Shown: positions 9,517 to 20,576 of the stretch, piece by piece | How the letters are laid out: each line of letters starts with the position of its first letter | How positions within the stretch are numbered: position 1 is the stretch's first letter | Origin: Shinisaurus crocodilurus | Lineage: Eukaryota; Chordata; Lepidosauria; Squamata; Shinisauridae | Assembly (NCBI GenBank): GCA_021292165.1 | Contig: JAHFWL010000287.1 | Span: 248,001 to 312,000, forward strand | Length of the DNA: 64,000 bases | Reading direction: 5' to 3' | The notes under the pieces: generated by a model | The model's input: the letters and a program-made list of their open reading frames with translations, nothing else | Told to the model about the DNA's origin: nothing | Databases searched by the model: none | Program-made: the position numbers and the translations under genes

Positions 9517-12500
9517 GTAGGCAACCAGCCACAATTGTGCTTATGAAAAGTGTCATATTATCCATTTATTTATTTATTTGCAGCATTTTTACCCCACTCT
9601 TCACCCAAAATATGCTCCCAGAGCAGCTTACAAACATTAATGAGACAATTCCTGCCCCCAGGTTTACATTCTAAAAGACATGACACAAAAGGAAAAGGGA
9701 TTGGGAGGAATGAGGGGGGGGGGGAAGCAAAACTCAAGCACCAGTTCTTAGCTTCAAAGTTCTTAAAAGTGTTCTTTCTGGCAGAGAAGGGTGAAATGAG
9801 TTCCCTGCAGCTGTTTCTCCTCTGGCCAATGTATGGGGCTAGATTGGTCTCCCCCTTGCCATGATAGTCTTCCTAGGAGGCTGGGGGAGCAACCTCCCAC
9901 TGGCCCTTTGATCTCTGGGCAATGGATGAGGCCAGAGTCTGCAGTCCCAGGGAACTGTCAATTGAAGCTTTAGATATAGTGGTGATATGTTGGGAAACTC
10001 AGAAAATGGGTGGCAAAATCTTGCTCCGATATTTATCACTTTTTGAGATCCCATGTTCTCTAGAACTTGTAGAATGTAAGCAGGAGCCAAAAAGTTCCCA
10101 GTTCAAATCTCTCATCAACCATGACCTTAAGAGGTGCCTTGGGCAAGCCACTTGTCTCAGACACATTCCACCATATGCAGTGCCAGTATAATATTGACTT
10201 AGCTTACGTTGGCCAGGTGTAATTACAAAATATGTTCGTCATTACATGCATGAACTTCAGCAAGCTTTGGGCTCACATGCTCCACTTCCCCTTCCTCCAT
10301 GCACAAGGGGAAGAAATGCAAAGTTTCCAGTTGTGGTTTGTAAGGAACAGCAGTTTACTGTTTCATCCAGTTACAGGAAACTGTGATTTGTACAAACCAT
10401 AGATAATTAACTAACCATTACATCTGAATCTGGTCAATAGAATTGTTGTAAGGGCCACATTCCCCCAGCTGTGTGGAAATCACCAGGAAATGCATCTCAC
10501 TGAGAGCTTTTCATGTGAGCCCCTGAATCTTGTGGAACCTCTCCTTGGTAGCACCTTCTCTTCTCGCTGGCCTTTCCATGATTCTTTTGCCATAAAATAC
10601 CGTTATGTGCATGCACCCCAGAACCGGGCAGTGAGAGCTTTCAGGGGTTCCACCACTTACCCAGGCTTCAATTTCTTTAGGATAGGGGTACAAAACCTTT
10701 TTGGCTCTGAGGGCACCATCTGTTGGCGGATATGCAGGGGGACGCCCATGTGTGCATAAACACCCACCCACGCACACATGGATGCGGGGAGACTTTATTA
10801 ACCCCACTTCCATTGCAGCGATCCTGAGCAAAATCACTGGGGTAGAGGAGGGACTGCTTTTGTGGGGGGAAGAAGATGCTTTTCCCAGCGACCAACCCTG
10901 ATTGGCATTGCTGCCATTAATATGTAAAAAGGAAAGACATTTGCAGAGAAAAGTGTGCTTGGCATGTACATGGAATGGGGGAGGAGAATGGCCCTAATCC
11001 TCAAGCTCAGCAAAACAGCACAGAGCAGTGGGTGTGTTTTTCTTTAAACCCTGTGTCCCGAGGAACTCTAGACCTCCTTGGAAGCTTATGGAAGATTCCT
11101 CGGTGCAGCAGGGCCAGACCCACCATTAGGCAGAGTGAGCCAGCCACTTCAGAGAGCATATGCTGGGGGGTGGAGAGCAGCAGTGTGGTGTTGGAGGACA
11201 GAGCTGTGTGTGTCCCACAAGGCCCGCCCTGCATCCCCTGAGGGATAAGCCTGCTGCCTTCAAGTGCAGTGGAAGATGCTGTCCCATCACCAGTACTGAA
11301 GTAAGATTGAACTGTCAGTCTGGTCAGCTTCTGTGCATGGAATGGGAGCCATCTTGTCCTTCATCTCAAGGCAGCAAAATGTCAGTGGATCGGTAATTGC
11401 GAACAAAGCTTTCCCAAAAGAGAGCTTGCCCACCACAACTTAGTCATCACAGCCATGGAGGGAGGGTAGGGGTTGTCTGCCAGGGAGCATTCTCCATTCA
11501 CATAGGGTAGGCGTAGGCAACCTGGGGCCTCCAGATTTTTAGGCCTCCAACTTCCATAATCCCTGACTATTGGCCATGTTGGCTGGGGCTTATGGGAGTT
11601 GTAGTCCAAAACATCTGGAGGGCACCAAGTTGCCTACTCCTTGACATAGGGCAGCTCTGAGTCACAATAGGCCTGGCCATGGCTCCATGTAATCTGACTG
11701 TGCACTCTTAAATATGTGCTCCAGAATTTGTTTTGTGGTAACCAGGGTTCCTTGGTAGACATGTCAATGCAGAAAGGGTTCTCTGGAGATATAAAGTTTG
11801 AGAACCACTGATAGGGATGTATGAGATGTATGAGAATGTTGTTTTGTTTCATTTTTTTTACTTGAATTTGCCCTGTTTGCACCTCCAAACACAAATGCAA
11901 GCATATTTTTTCAGGGAAAGCTCTCATACTCTTGAACTTGCATTTATGTTCAAAAAAATGCACAGTTTAAAAAATGTGCACTTTAAAACATGCACATTTT
12001 AAAAAAAAATGCATTTTCATACTTTAGTCTATGGGGGAGAGTGCACATTTGGGTGTGCGCTTTAAAGAATGTGCACTTTTCCTATTGGAATGAAAATAAA
12101 AAAATATTGCAATCAAACATGGCAGCGAGTCAATCTGAGCGTCAAGGTGGAGTTTTGAGAATCCCAGCAATCTCGAATATTGCTGATTCTTCCATCCCTA
12201 GGCCGCCCTGAGATATCCATGCATGAATATGTGGCTGAATCTTGGCAAGGCTGCTAAACAATATAGAAGAGGAGTAGCAGGGAGACCAGGACCTTCCAGA
12301 AGGGAGAGTAGATCCAAAATTTACAAGTAGTTTGTTGGGAGTTTCAGGTTACAATCTAAGAAGCCAAACCATTTGAAATACCTCAGACCATGAGCACTTA
12401 TGTGGCATCCATACACAACAACTCCATCAACTTCTTAGTCACCCAACATAGAACCCTCGTGCCTGCCTGCTCATGAGCACTCCGTAGGAAGAGTTCATTT

Positions 12501-15500
12501 GTTTGTTCCACTAAAAATGAATGGCTTTAGTGGCATTGAATTAGGACAAAACAGGATGTCACAATTACACAGATCACATTATGCCAGTCTCTCATTCTAT
12601 ATTTTGCATTGCAGGTCCTTCACTTCAATGAGATCACTGGAGGCTCTACGGACATGCCTGTAAGAGGACTATCAAACATATCCTATCTACATCACTAATT
12701 TCAGTTGGGGAGGGAAGATACAGACCATGTCAAATTATCCTTCCAAAATGTTAGATAATCCCAAACCATAATCAGTTCCAATAGTTATCTTGGAACTCAC
12801 TCAGCTTGGTGTGGTGTAGTGATGAAGAATCTAAGTTGCAAAGTATCCTGGTCCAAATCTCACCTCAGTCAAGAACCTATGATGTGGTTTAGCCTCCAAG
12901 CCACTGTTCTCCTAACCTCAGTTGCCCCTGTCTGCAATATGGGGATAATACTAACCTGCCTTACAAGGCAGCTGTATGGATTACTGAAATAATGTATGCA
13001 AAGTACTTTGGGCATTTGAAATGTGCCGTGTAAATGCTAAATAATACTAGTTTGTTACTTAGTGTTAAACCCTTTGGCATCCTAAACTATATATTCTAAA
13101 CTATATTTGGATGGGCACAAAAAATACACAAAACTCAAGAATGACCCAAACTCTTTTTCCTTTATCCAGCAACCCTTCTTTAGATTTAGTCATCTTAAAA
13201 GTTAAAACCTGTTGTTGAAACAGTTCTTAACATAAATAGTTCATTGCCCAATGCACTAATGCACACAAGGCAATGGAAGGAAAAGTAAATATGTCCCCAA
13301 GAATCATGCCTGATCTTCTATTCTAGCTGCACAGAGGGTGGTGTTTCTGGGCTCAGGGGGAATAGATATTGCAACCAGGAAGACTGGTGCATGCTATCCC
13401 AATAAAAATCTTTGCTACACCCCTGAAAGCATTTTTCTGGAAACTGTCATAAATAAGTTGTAGTAAGGTCAAGGGAAACACTAGTTTGGGGTATGTAGGG
13501 AGTGGCATTTACAAGCATGTAGATACCCTGTTCAACAGTCTTTGCTATTTGAAGGTTACAGAGGCTCATTGTGATAAACCCGGAGGACCTCATTACCAGT
13601 TCAAGGCACTCTTATCAGCCATCAACCAGCGTACCAACACTTATGAACTGAGTATTGCCAATAGGCTCTATGGATCAGACAAATATGAATTCCTGCAGGT
13701 AAGAAATAATGCTTCCCACACCTCTTCCCATCACAAGAATAGCATGGACCGCATGAATTTAGAAATGCTATTTTCCCTCATAATCAGTGGTCCCGACTGG
13801 GTGTTCCTGATCCATGACAGACATACCATTAAACCAAATGGACAACTTAGTCACAACGGACTTGTTCTGTTGGTTTAAATGGTACTTAGTGAAATTCACT
13901 TTAGCTGGATTGGAGCCTTTACAGCTGATCAAGAGCCATTCTATTATCTTTCCCCACCTTTTCTTTTTAATTCTGTGCAGAAATATTTACATTGCACAAA
14001 GGAGCTGTACCAGGCTGAGTTGGAAAGAGCTGACTTTGTCAATGCAACTGAGGAAGCTAGAAAGAAGATTAATTCCTGGGTTGAAAGCCAAACAAATGGT
14101 AAGGGAACACAGGTTAATTCTCACAACTTACAATTGATCAGTTTCAGCTAGGAATACTCAATGATTTAAATAGAGAGGATTCAGACAGTACTGTGCAGCA
14201 TTCTCCTTAAGTTTATAGATGTACAAAGATAAAATACATTAACTTCTGCTCTTTTGTAGTTTGCTGCTCATTCTGGATTAGTTTGATGTTTTCTGTGTTC
14301 CTCTCTAATACTGTTCAACATTACATTACATTATTGAAATGAGTAACTTATTGAAAATTACCATCTAAAGGTAATATTTTTCCTTGAATCCATTTTTTAA
14401 AAGGTAAAATCAAGGACCTGTTTTCTAGTGGGTCTCTTGATCAAAGCACCATCTTGGTCCTAGTGAATGCTATATACTTCAAAGGAAAGTGGAAGCTGGA
14501 ATTTCCGAAAAATGACACCCGTGAAGCACTGTTTTGGACTGACAAGGTACTGTATATCTAAAACCTTGTGGGTATGGGAATTTATCTACTACAGCTCTCA
14601 GTCCACCCAAAAATCAAAACTACTCTCTTGCACATTGAGGGATACACATCAACTCTGTGCTTTTATACTGGCTTAGCAGAAGGTGGTCTGAACTAAAAAC
14701 TTAAAACATTGGAAATCAGTACAATTGGCCAACCACACTCAACATTTCATATAGTATACTGTGCCACTTCTTCTAGTAACACTGCTGCTTTACATTTAAC
14801 TGCTGCTTTATTTATTACAGAATCAGAGCAAAAAAGTGCAAATGATGTTTCAGCAGAATACATTTAAACTGGCTAAAATAAAAAATCCACCAATGCAAGT
14901 GCTTGAGCTTCCCTATGATAAGGATGAGTTTTGCATGTTAATCCTTCTGCCGGATAACAAAGGAGCTCCAGACCAGGTAATTTGGGTTGATTTCTGAAAT
15001 GGTTAACAAAGGAATTTATACACACTGTTAAAACTTTTCAGTAGATAGTAGTGATACATATATTTCTGATACTCTGTTCACGGAGAAGAATAGGATAAAT
15101 CATTCAACAGATCTTCCCTTCTCCCCCACTTAAAAACAAACCAACAAAATCTTGTAAAACCCTGCAGATATTTGAATGGTTGTTTCTATTCTTAAATGAC
15201 TCTGAATATCAATTTGGTGTTAATTTTATAATGTTAACACTCCGCACAACAATCCTATGCGGCCACTATGCCAGTGTCTGTTAATGCTGGCACATCTCTG
15301 GATGCAGCTAGAACAGGTGTATTGGACCACTAATGATATTGCAGTGATTTAAAACATTGATGGCACAATCCTAGGGCCTCCTGCCATTGTCTGTGGGGCC
15401 TTAGGATTATTCAGAGTCCCAGCAATGAGGTCTTCCAACCACGGAGCTGGGACTCTGAATGCGGAACCCCTGCCCCGCCCCCCTCGCAGCCAGCGTGGAA

Positions 15501-17388
15501 AGAACCACGCCAGCTGCATCTCCGAGGTCAGAGATTGACCTTGGAGAGTGCTAAAGGGGCGTGTCGGGGGTGGGGAGGGGAGGCGGCTGGGGCCAACAAC
15601 TTAGGCCGTCTCCAGACGGCACCGCAGCCTCCTTCCCTCCCCCTCTGCAGCACTTCATCTGAATGGCTGAAAATGGCCATCCAGATGAAATACGGGGCAC
15701 GAGGCACGGGGCAGTGGAGATCGCCGCTGCCGCACCTCGTACCTTGCACTGGATGCATGTAAGCCTCCATGTTTGGAGGCTTATGTGCATTGAGCACTGA
15801 GGACATTGGATCGCACCCATACTGCATTTTCTAATGACCCATAGTTTCCACTCGCTGCATTCACACAATAGATGAGGGATATGAATGAACAGGAATGAAC
15901 CAGAGTGAGCCTTGGGCTCACACACTACCCCCCCCCCTCTTCTCTTCTCCTCCAGCACAGCTGTGAGGAGGAGTGTGGAAACTTTTGGTTCCAGTTTTTA
16001 TTGTTTTTAAGATCACTATTTTTATCCTGTTTCTTTTTGTAAACCGCCCAGGGAGCCTTTTGGTTGATGAGCGGTGAATAAATATTTTAAATAAATAAAA
16101 TAATAAATAATTGATTAACCACAGCTTGCCATGTTATTCAAAACCTGAATAGTGGTTATTCTTAGCAATTGTTAGTTTAAACAAGCCAGCTTGAGTAACT
16201 ATGTTTAAAGTTAGATTGTTTGAAACTAACCATAGTTAATGTTAGCTACAGTTTGTTCGCCTGGGTGATATGACAAATTGTGGTCAAGCAAAAGCGGAAG
16301 CAAAAGCTTCCGAACTATTCCTCCCAGCCACATGGAAGGAGAGGTAATGGATGAGCACATGAGCCCAAGGCTCACTGTTATTCCTTCTCATGCCCATCAT
16401 GCTAAATTATGGCTTAGCATGACGTGCAAATGGGGCCATTGTGTTTTAAAAGATTTTCATCCCTGAATGCAAAAAATAAAAATAAAAAATTAAGGACTTT
16501 GGTGCACTGTTGAATATTTTTTAAGAAAGTCATGTTTCTGCAGATAAACCTAATACTTCATACAGTGTTTTTCCAATTTTTATTTTTATTTTTTTATTTA
16601 TTACATTTATACCCTGCCTTTTTTCCTCCTGCAAGGAACTCAAGGCAGCTTACATAATCCTCCTCCTCCTCTCCATTTTATCCTAACAACAACAATGTGA
16701 GGTAGGTTAGGCTGAGAGGCAGTGACTGGCCCAAAGTCACCCAGTGAGTTTCATGGCCAAGCGGGGACTAGAACCCAGATCTCCTGAGTCCCAGTCCAAC
16801 ACTCTCACCACTACGCCACACTGGCTCTCTTTTGTTTTCCAAACAAAAGTTTGTTGCAAATGATTTTGCAGCTTTGGAGAACTATGATTTGCCTTATTTT
16901 AATGAATAATTAAAATATAAATAAAGTATACTCACAATATACTTTTCACTCACATTCACTTTGATTTGTCTGATTTTACCTGACAGCTTGAAAGGGAACT
17001 CACCTATGCAAAATTACAAGAATGGACCAGTTCAGCCAACATGAAAGAAGAAGAGATGCAGGTTTTTCTACCCCGGTTCAAGCTGGAAGAAATGTATCAA
17101 CTCGAAGCACCTTTAAGTGCTCTAGGAATGACAGATGTGTTTTCAGCAGGAAAGGCTGATTTATCTGGCATGTCAGGAAACCGTGACCTGGTTGTGTCCA
17201 AGGCCGTTCATAAATCTTATATCGAAGTCAATGAAGAAGGTACCGTGGCAGCAGCTGCCACTGGTGTGTTAGTGGCAACGAGTTCCAAAATTCTTCCTGA
17301 GTTTAGAGCTGATCATCCATTCTTATTCCAAATAAGACATAATCCTACCGGGAGCATCCTCTTCCTTGGCAGATATTCCTCACCATAA
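9349..17388 (+). CDS. Serpin gene A: clade B (ov-serpin) serine/cysteine protease inhibitor, 391 aa, 7 coding exons
   Basis: Coding exons are 9349-9516, 12615-12659, 13555-13698, 13981-14098, 14404-14546, 14821-14976 and 16987-17388; all introns are GT-AG. Introns are phase 0 except the fourth (phase 1). The joined frame is open and gives 391 residues, close to human SERPINB3 (390). There is no signal peptide, as expected for intracellular or non-classically secreted ov-serpins. Landmarks: strand-3A motif NAIYFKG at 180-186, hinge EEGT at 341-344 followed by V and four Ala, and the serpin signature FRADHPFLFQI near 364. Counting from the hinge puts P1-P1' at Ser357-Ser358. The small-residue P12-P9 hinge fits an inhibitory serpin that traps a protease by loop insertion. 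The separate CD-loop exon places it with the SERPINB2/3/4/10/11/12 gene type. Exact orthology cannot be settled here; SERPINB3/4-like is the nearest impression. Exon 1 (non-coding) was not located. Gene B downstream is a paralogue. Confidence 0.9.
9555..9850 (-). mobile_element. Interspersed repeat, probably a LINE or SINE 3' end (serpin A intron 1)
   Basis: TTATTTATTTATTTG tail-like start, ACCCCACTCTTCACC, then an AGCAGCTTACAAACATTAATG block. Family not identified. Confidence 0.45.
9860..12600 (+). other. Serpin A intron 1, remainder
   Basis: Contains the hAT MITE at 11508 and AAAATGCA/TGCACTTT repeats at 11950-12090. No other feature supported. Confidence 0.5.
11508..11643. mobile_element. 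Palindromic hAT MITE, copy 1 (serpin A intron 1)
   Basis: 136 bp, flanked by exact 8-bp duplications ACATAGGG (11500-11507, 11644-11651). Internal arms run through GGAGTTGTAGTCC and its partner. Confidence 0.85.
12615..12659 (+). CDS. Serpin A coding exon 2 (residues 57-71, CD loop)
   Basis: A 45-nt exon between acceptor TTGCAG and donor GTAAGA, too short for ORF scans. It encodes VLHFNEITGGSTDMP. The VLHFNEI start is diagnostic for the ov-serpin strand after helix C, and the rest is a short CD interhelical loop. Phase 0 on both sides. The equivalent in gene B has ten more codons. Confidence 0.88.
13555..13698 (+). CDS. Serpin A coding exon 3 (residues 72-119)
   Basis: The frame CDKPGGPHYQFKALL to LYGSDKYEFLQ encodes helix D and the start of strand 2A (SIANRLYG). 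Donor GTAAGA. The acceptor is less certain: AG at 13553-13554 is used here to give 48 codons, close to the 49 of gene B, but an in-phase AG at 13562-13563 is possible and would remove three codons. Confidence 0.82.
13981..14098 (+). CDS. Serpin A coding exon 4 (residues 120-158 plus one base)
   Basis: Acceptor TTCTGTGCAG, donor GTAAGG. It encodes helices E-F, from KYLHCTKELYQAE to INSWVESQTN, a stretch very like SERPINB3 and ovalbumin. It is 118 nt and leaves a phase-1 junction completed by the next exon. Confidence 0.9.
14404..14546 (+). CDS. Serpin A coding exon 5 (residues 159-206)
   Basis: 143 nt. It completes the split Gly codon and reads KIKDLFSSGS, then the conserved strand-3A segment LVLVNAIYFKGKW. 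Donor GTACTG after GACAAG. Same length and phases as the gene B exon at 53864. Confidence 0.9.
14821..14976 (+). CDS. Serpin A coding exon 6 (residues 207-258)
   Basis: Acceptor TTTATTACAG, donor GTAATT. It encodes the sheet B/C region with QMMFQQNTFKLAK and VLELPYDKDEFCMLILLP, the usual strand 1B-3B block. It is 156 nt, four codons shorter than in gene B; the difference lies in the loop after LLP. Confidence 0.9.
15361..15830. repeat. GC-rich interspersed repeat, copy 1 (serpin A intron 6)
   Basis: About 450 bp sharing order and blocks with 56300-56790: GCTGGGACTC/GCTGGGAATCC, GGAAAGAACCAC, CTCCGAGGTC, and a GGATGCATGTAAGCCTCC end. Boundaries carry CAATCCTA-type sequence. Probably a non-autonomous DNA element. 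Confidence 0.6.
15990..16108 (+). mobile_element. LINE 3' tail fragment (L2-like)
   Basis: GTAAACCGCCCAGGGAGCC followed by AATAAATA-type repeats, the generic L2 3' end of squamates. Confidence 0.55.
16571..16829 (-). mobile_element. Sauria-type tRNA-derived SINE, copy 1 (serpin A intron 6)
   Basis: Reverse complement begins with a tRNA-like head (GAGCCAGTGTGGCGTAGTGG box A, GGTTCTAGTCCC box B), then a body with GGGTGACTTTGGGCCAGTCA, and an ATAAATAAA tail. Sauria SINEs are a squamate family, which supports the host assignment. Confidence 0.85.
16987..17388 (+). CDS. Serpin A coding exon 7 (residues 259-391, reactive-centre loop and stop)
   Basis: Acceptor CCTGACAG; the stop TAA is at 17386-17388. 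It encodes helices G-I, the breach and the reactive-centre loop. The hinge EEGT is followed by V at P13, then AAAA; the loop continues TGVLVATSSKILPEF. The end ILFLGRYSSP is the standard serpin C-terminus. No AATAAA was seen before the LTR inserted at 17626. Confidence 0.92.
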   Translation, partial: LERELTYAKLQEWTSSANMKEEEMQVFLPRFKLEEMYQLEAPLSALGMTDVFSAGKADLSGMSGNRDLVVSKAVHKSYIEVNEEGTVAAAATGVLVATSSKILPEFRADHPFLFQIRHNPTGSILFLGRYSSP

Positions 17389-17625
17389 CTAACAGGTGCT
17401 TAAATAATAACAAGCACCTGAACATGTGTTATGAACCCAAGATGTTATAGTGTTGAAAGAAATGCATATATCCTGAATTCTATCTTCTACTTGGCTAACA
17501 TTTCCACTTTTTGCCCTTTTAGCAATGCTGGCTGGGGAATGCTGGGAGTTGTAGGACTTTTTTTCTGTCTAAATGTGCATAGGATTGCGCCCTTAACAAA
17601 AGGACAAAATCCTAAGATTGATCTC

Positions 17626-18314
17626 TGTGAAGAAAAGCTGTGGTGCCTCCATGTCCTGTCCTGTCAAATACATGTAAATAAGTGTAATCTCAGCCAGAGG
17701 CTGAGAATCACCTGTAAATGTACATAGTTCCTCTCAATGGCTCTGGGTCGCCTCAGAGTCTACGAAGTATTCGCATGTAAATGCCCCCAAGCACTAAAGC
17801 GCTCTAGGTATGGTCAGGAATTCACCCTTCTGACACCTTGGAGTCACCCCCTCCCCTGCCTAGCTGAAAATTGATACGGTCGGCTGTGGCTTCTGGGTTT
17901 TGTTGTTGTTCTGGACGCGAGGAAGCGCAGAGCAGGGGACTGTGACTGAGGCAAGTCCCGGGAAGAACAACCCCCCAAGCTAATGTGTAAGTGCCTGGGT
18001 ACTCTAGCGTAAGAGTTAGCTTTGTTGTTTTGTAGCTCTGACTGTGTGTAGCAAAGGTATTCCATTCTGTCAATTTCACTTCCCTTATCTCCTCACCCAA
18101 TTTGTAACTGGCTAAACCAACAATAAACTTCCGTTTTACTTTCCCCTACACAGTGTGTGTATGTGGGTTTCTCTGTGGTTCAGTGCTAATTCCAGTGCCT
18201 GAGACCGGGGCTGGGTTTGAAGCTAGGTGATTTTGGGAACGACCGTATCAAGGCTAACAGTTGTAGCCTCTGATCTCTTGTTCAGAATCAAAGGTCTGGA
18301 CGCAATCCTTCACA
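17626..18314 (+). mobile_element. Solo LTR 1 (family TGTGAAG...TTCACA)
   Basis: 689 bp starting TGTGAAGAAAAG and ending AATCCTTCACA, flanked by exact 5-bp duplications ATCTC (17621-17625, 18315-18319). An AATAAA lies at about 18122. It is 238 bp beyond the serpin A stop codon in the same orientation. Superfamily is uncertain (5-bp duplications fit gypsy, ERV3 or others). Confidence 0.88.
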
Positions 18315-18835
18315 ATCTCCCTTTTGCTTACCTAGGCAAACTCACTCTTCACACATGAATCCTTTGTGGTCCTGTCTTCTTGTTCTCTCCAGTGAAAAGG
18401 GAAATGTTTTGCACAGTAAAATATTCCCACGGGGGTGGCACTGAAGTTCTTCTACTCAGAGAAGATAAGACCTTGCACACACGGGGCTTTAACCAGAAGA
18501 AATAGGGTGAAGAAAGTAGAAGGTAGCACGCACCACTTCTAACCCCCGCCCTCCAAAACAAAAACGAACCCAAAGAGTGAACCTCAGAGGGGGATGAAGA
18601 AAATGGTATGATTGGTTCATGAAAGTGCTCCAATCTTTCCTTGTTATGCATAACGTGTTTCCAGTAAAACAAAATTTCATCAGAAGCAATAGTCATTCCT
18701 GGTTCCCTGAATGAATAATTCCTCCTTTTACCATCTAAAGAATTAGCATCTAAATACCATTTTCTTCAGCACCTTCTGAGGTTGCTGCATTATCATTATT
18801 ATTTTGCTTAGCGAGAAGGCAACCATTGCCTCAAT

Positions 18836-19157
18836 CAGGGGTAGGGAACCTCAGGCCCAGGGACCAAATCTGGCCTCCTGGGGGTCCCAATTCAGCCCTT
18901 TGGGGTTACCCAGATGGCCATATCCCTTTCCCCCATGCACCAATCTTTTGGTGGTTTCCCAGTTTTTGTGCAGTTTTTTCCTCATTCTAAAAGGTTGAAA
19001 TGCCTCGCCTACTGGCAGCAAGAGCTTCAATATACTGACATTTTTTGTATTTTTGGTACCACCCCTTTTGGCCCCACCAGTCGCTGGAATGCAGCCTGAG
19101 AGAGCTTCTTCAAAATTGAATTCGACCCTCACACTGGAAGAGGTTCCTCACTCCTTG
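18836..19157 (+). mobile_element. hAT-type non-autonomous DNA transposon
   Basis: 322 bp with ends CAGGGGTAGGGAACCTC and GAGGTTCCTCACTCCTTG, flanked by 8-bp GCCTCAAT/GCCTAAAT (7 of 8 identical). No transposase. Confidence 0.82.
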
Positions 19158-19389
19158 GCCTAAATGAAGACTTAACACTACTTATGGTCCTTGGAGTGTC
19201 AATACTTTTCTTCCCAAACATTTGTAGCAGTAGACGGAGGGAAGAGGAGAGATTATTTCTCAATACCTCAATACATATTCACATTTGAGTCCTCTTAATA
19301 AGATGTTCACCATGGGCCATGCCTAATAACTCCGGAAATTGTTTAGCAGAGGGTTCTGGTCTTCTGGCATAAATGTTGGTTTGCTAACA

Positions 19390-19540
19390 GTGCAATCCTA
19401 TACATATCTACTCAGAAGTAAGTCTCATTGAGTTCAATTGGCTTACTTCCAGGTACGTGGTAAATTGAAGGCTTTTAGTGCAATTCTATGTATGCTTACT
19501 TGAAAGTAAGACCCATTTTGCTCAACGAGGCTTACTCCCT
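19390..19540. repeat. Short quasi-palindromic repeat, two adjacent copies
   Basis: TGCAATCCTATACATATCTACTC start, then a second TAGTGCAATTCTATG unit with TACTTGAAAGTAAG. Same family as 1861-1950. Confidence 0.65.
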
Positions 19541-19705
19541 TACTCGGAGGCTTAGTCCAAGATGACAGAGTATTTCACCCTGAACTAGTCATTCTATTGA
19601 TTCTGAATTTATAATTCCTAGGACATGGTTCATTACTCCTTTGGTTATCGCAGTCATTATGTGAAGTTAAATATTTTTTTCTGCTTATGAAATTTAAAGT
19701 ATATT

Positions 19706-20410
19706 ATTTATTTATTTATTATTAATATTTATTTATCGCCCATCTGGCCGGCAACCGGCCACCCTGGGCGATGTACACAGAATAAAATACATAAATGCAA
19801 TAAAATACATTAAAACAATATAAAAATTTTAAAATCTTAACCCACCCCATATTCCCGCCTGAATAACCAGGTTTTTAATGAGCGACGGAAGCTCAGCAGA
19901 GAGGGGGCATGGCGGAGGTCACTCGGGAGAGAGTTCCACAGTACGGGGGCCGCCACAGAAAAGGCCCTCTTCCTCGTCCCCACCAGTCTAGCTGCTCTGG
20001 CTGAAGGGACAAGGAGAAGGCCATCCGTGGCAGATCTTGTTGAGCGGCCCACTTGGTGTTGCTGGAGACGCTCCTTGAGATAAACTGGACCAGAGCCGTA
20101 TAGGGTTTTAAAGGTCAAAACCAACACCTTGAATTCGGCTCGGCAAGCAACTGGTAGCCAGTGCAAATCCTTCAGCACTGGCGTGATGTGATCCCGCCGG
20201 CGGCTGCCTTTAACCAGGCGAGCCGCCGCGTTCTGTACCAGCTGCAGCTTCCGAACCGTCTTCAAGGGTAACCCCACGTAGAGCGCATTACAGTAGTCTA
20301 GGCGAGAGGAGACCAAGGCATGAACCACTGATGGGAGCAGGTGATTAGGAAGGTGATTAGATGATTAGGAAGGTAGGGGCGCAGCTGCCGTATCAGATGG
20401 AGATGGAGTA
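19706..20410 (-). pseudogene. L2 LINE 3' end, minus strand
   Basis: The frame at 19837-20328 encodes the L2 reverse-transcriptase C-terminus (LVSSRLDYCNALYVGLPL, LQLVQNAAARLV, LHWLPV, KRAFSVAAPVLWNSLP), followed by an L2-type 3' UTR with ATTTATT repeats at 19706-19740. 5'-truncated. Confidence 0.87.
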
Positions 20411-20576
20411 TAAAATCAGAAGAGATTCACATGCTTTAATGATGGCTCTGAATATCCTTGTAACTAAAAATGTGTAACCACATTGATTTGTCTGTCATGT
20501 CAGGTGTTCTGTTGACATTCCAAGTTAGTTTAATTATGGTTCATTGTTATTCTTTGGCACAGTGTCCCGGAAGATG

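Noticed and set aside
15551..15958. Frames of 99-135 codons in a GC-rich block
   Set aside because: The block recurs at 56300-56790 without conserved reading frame.
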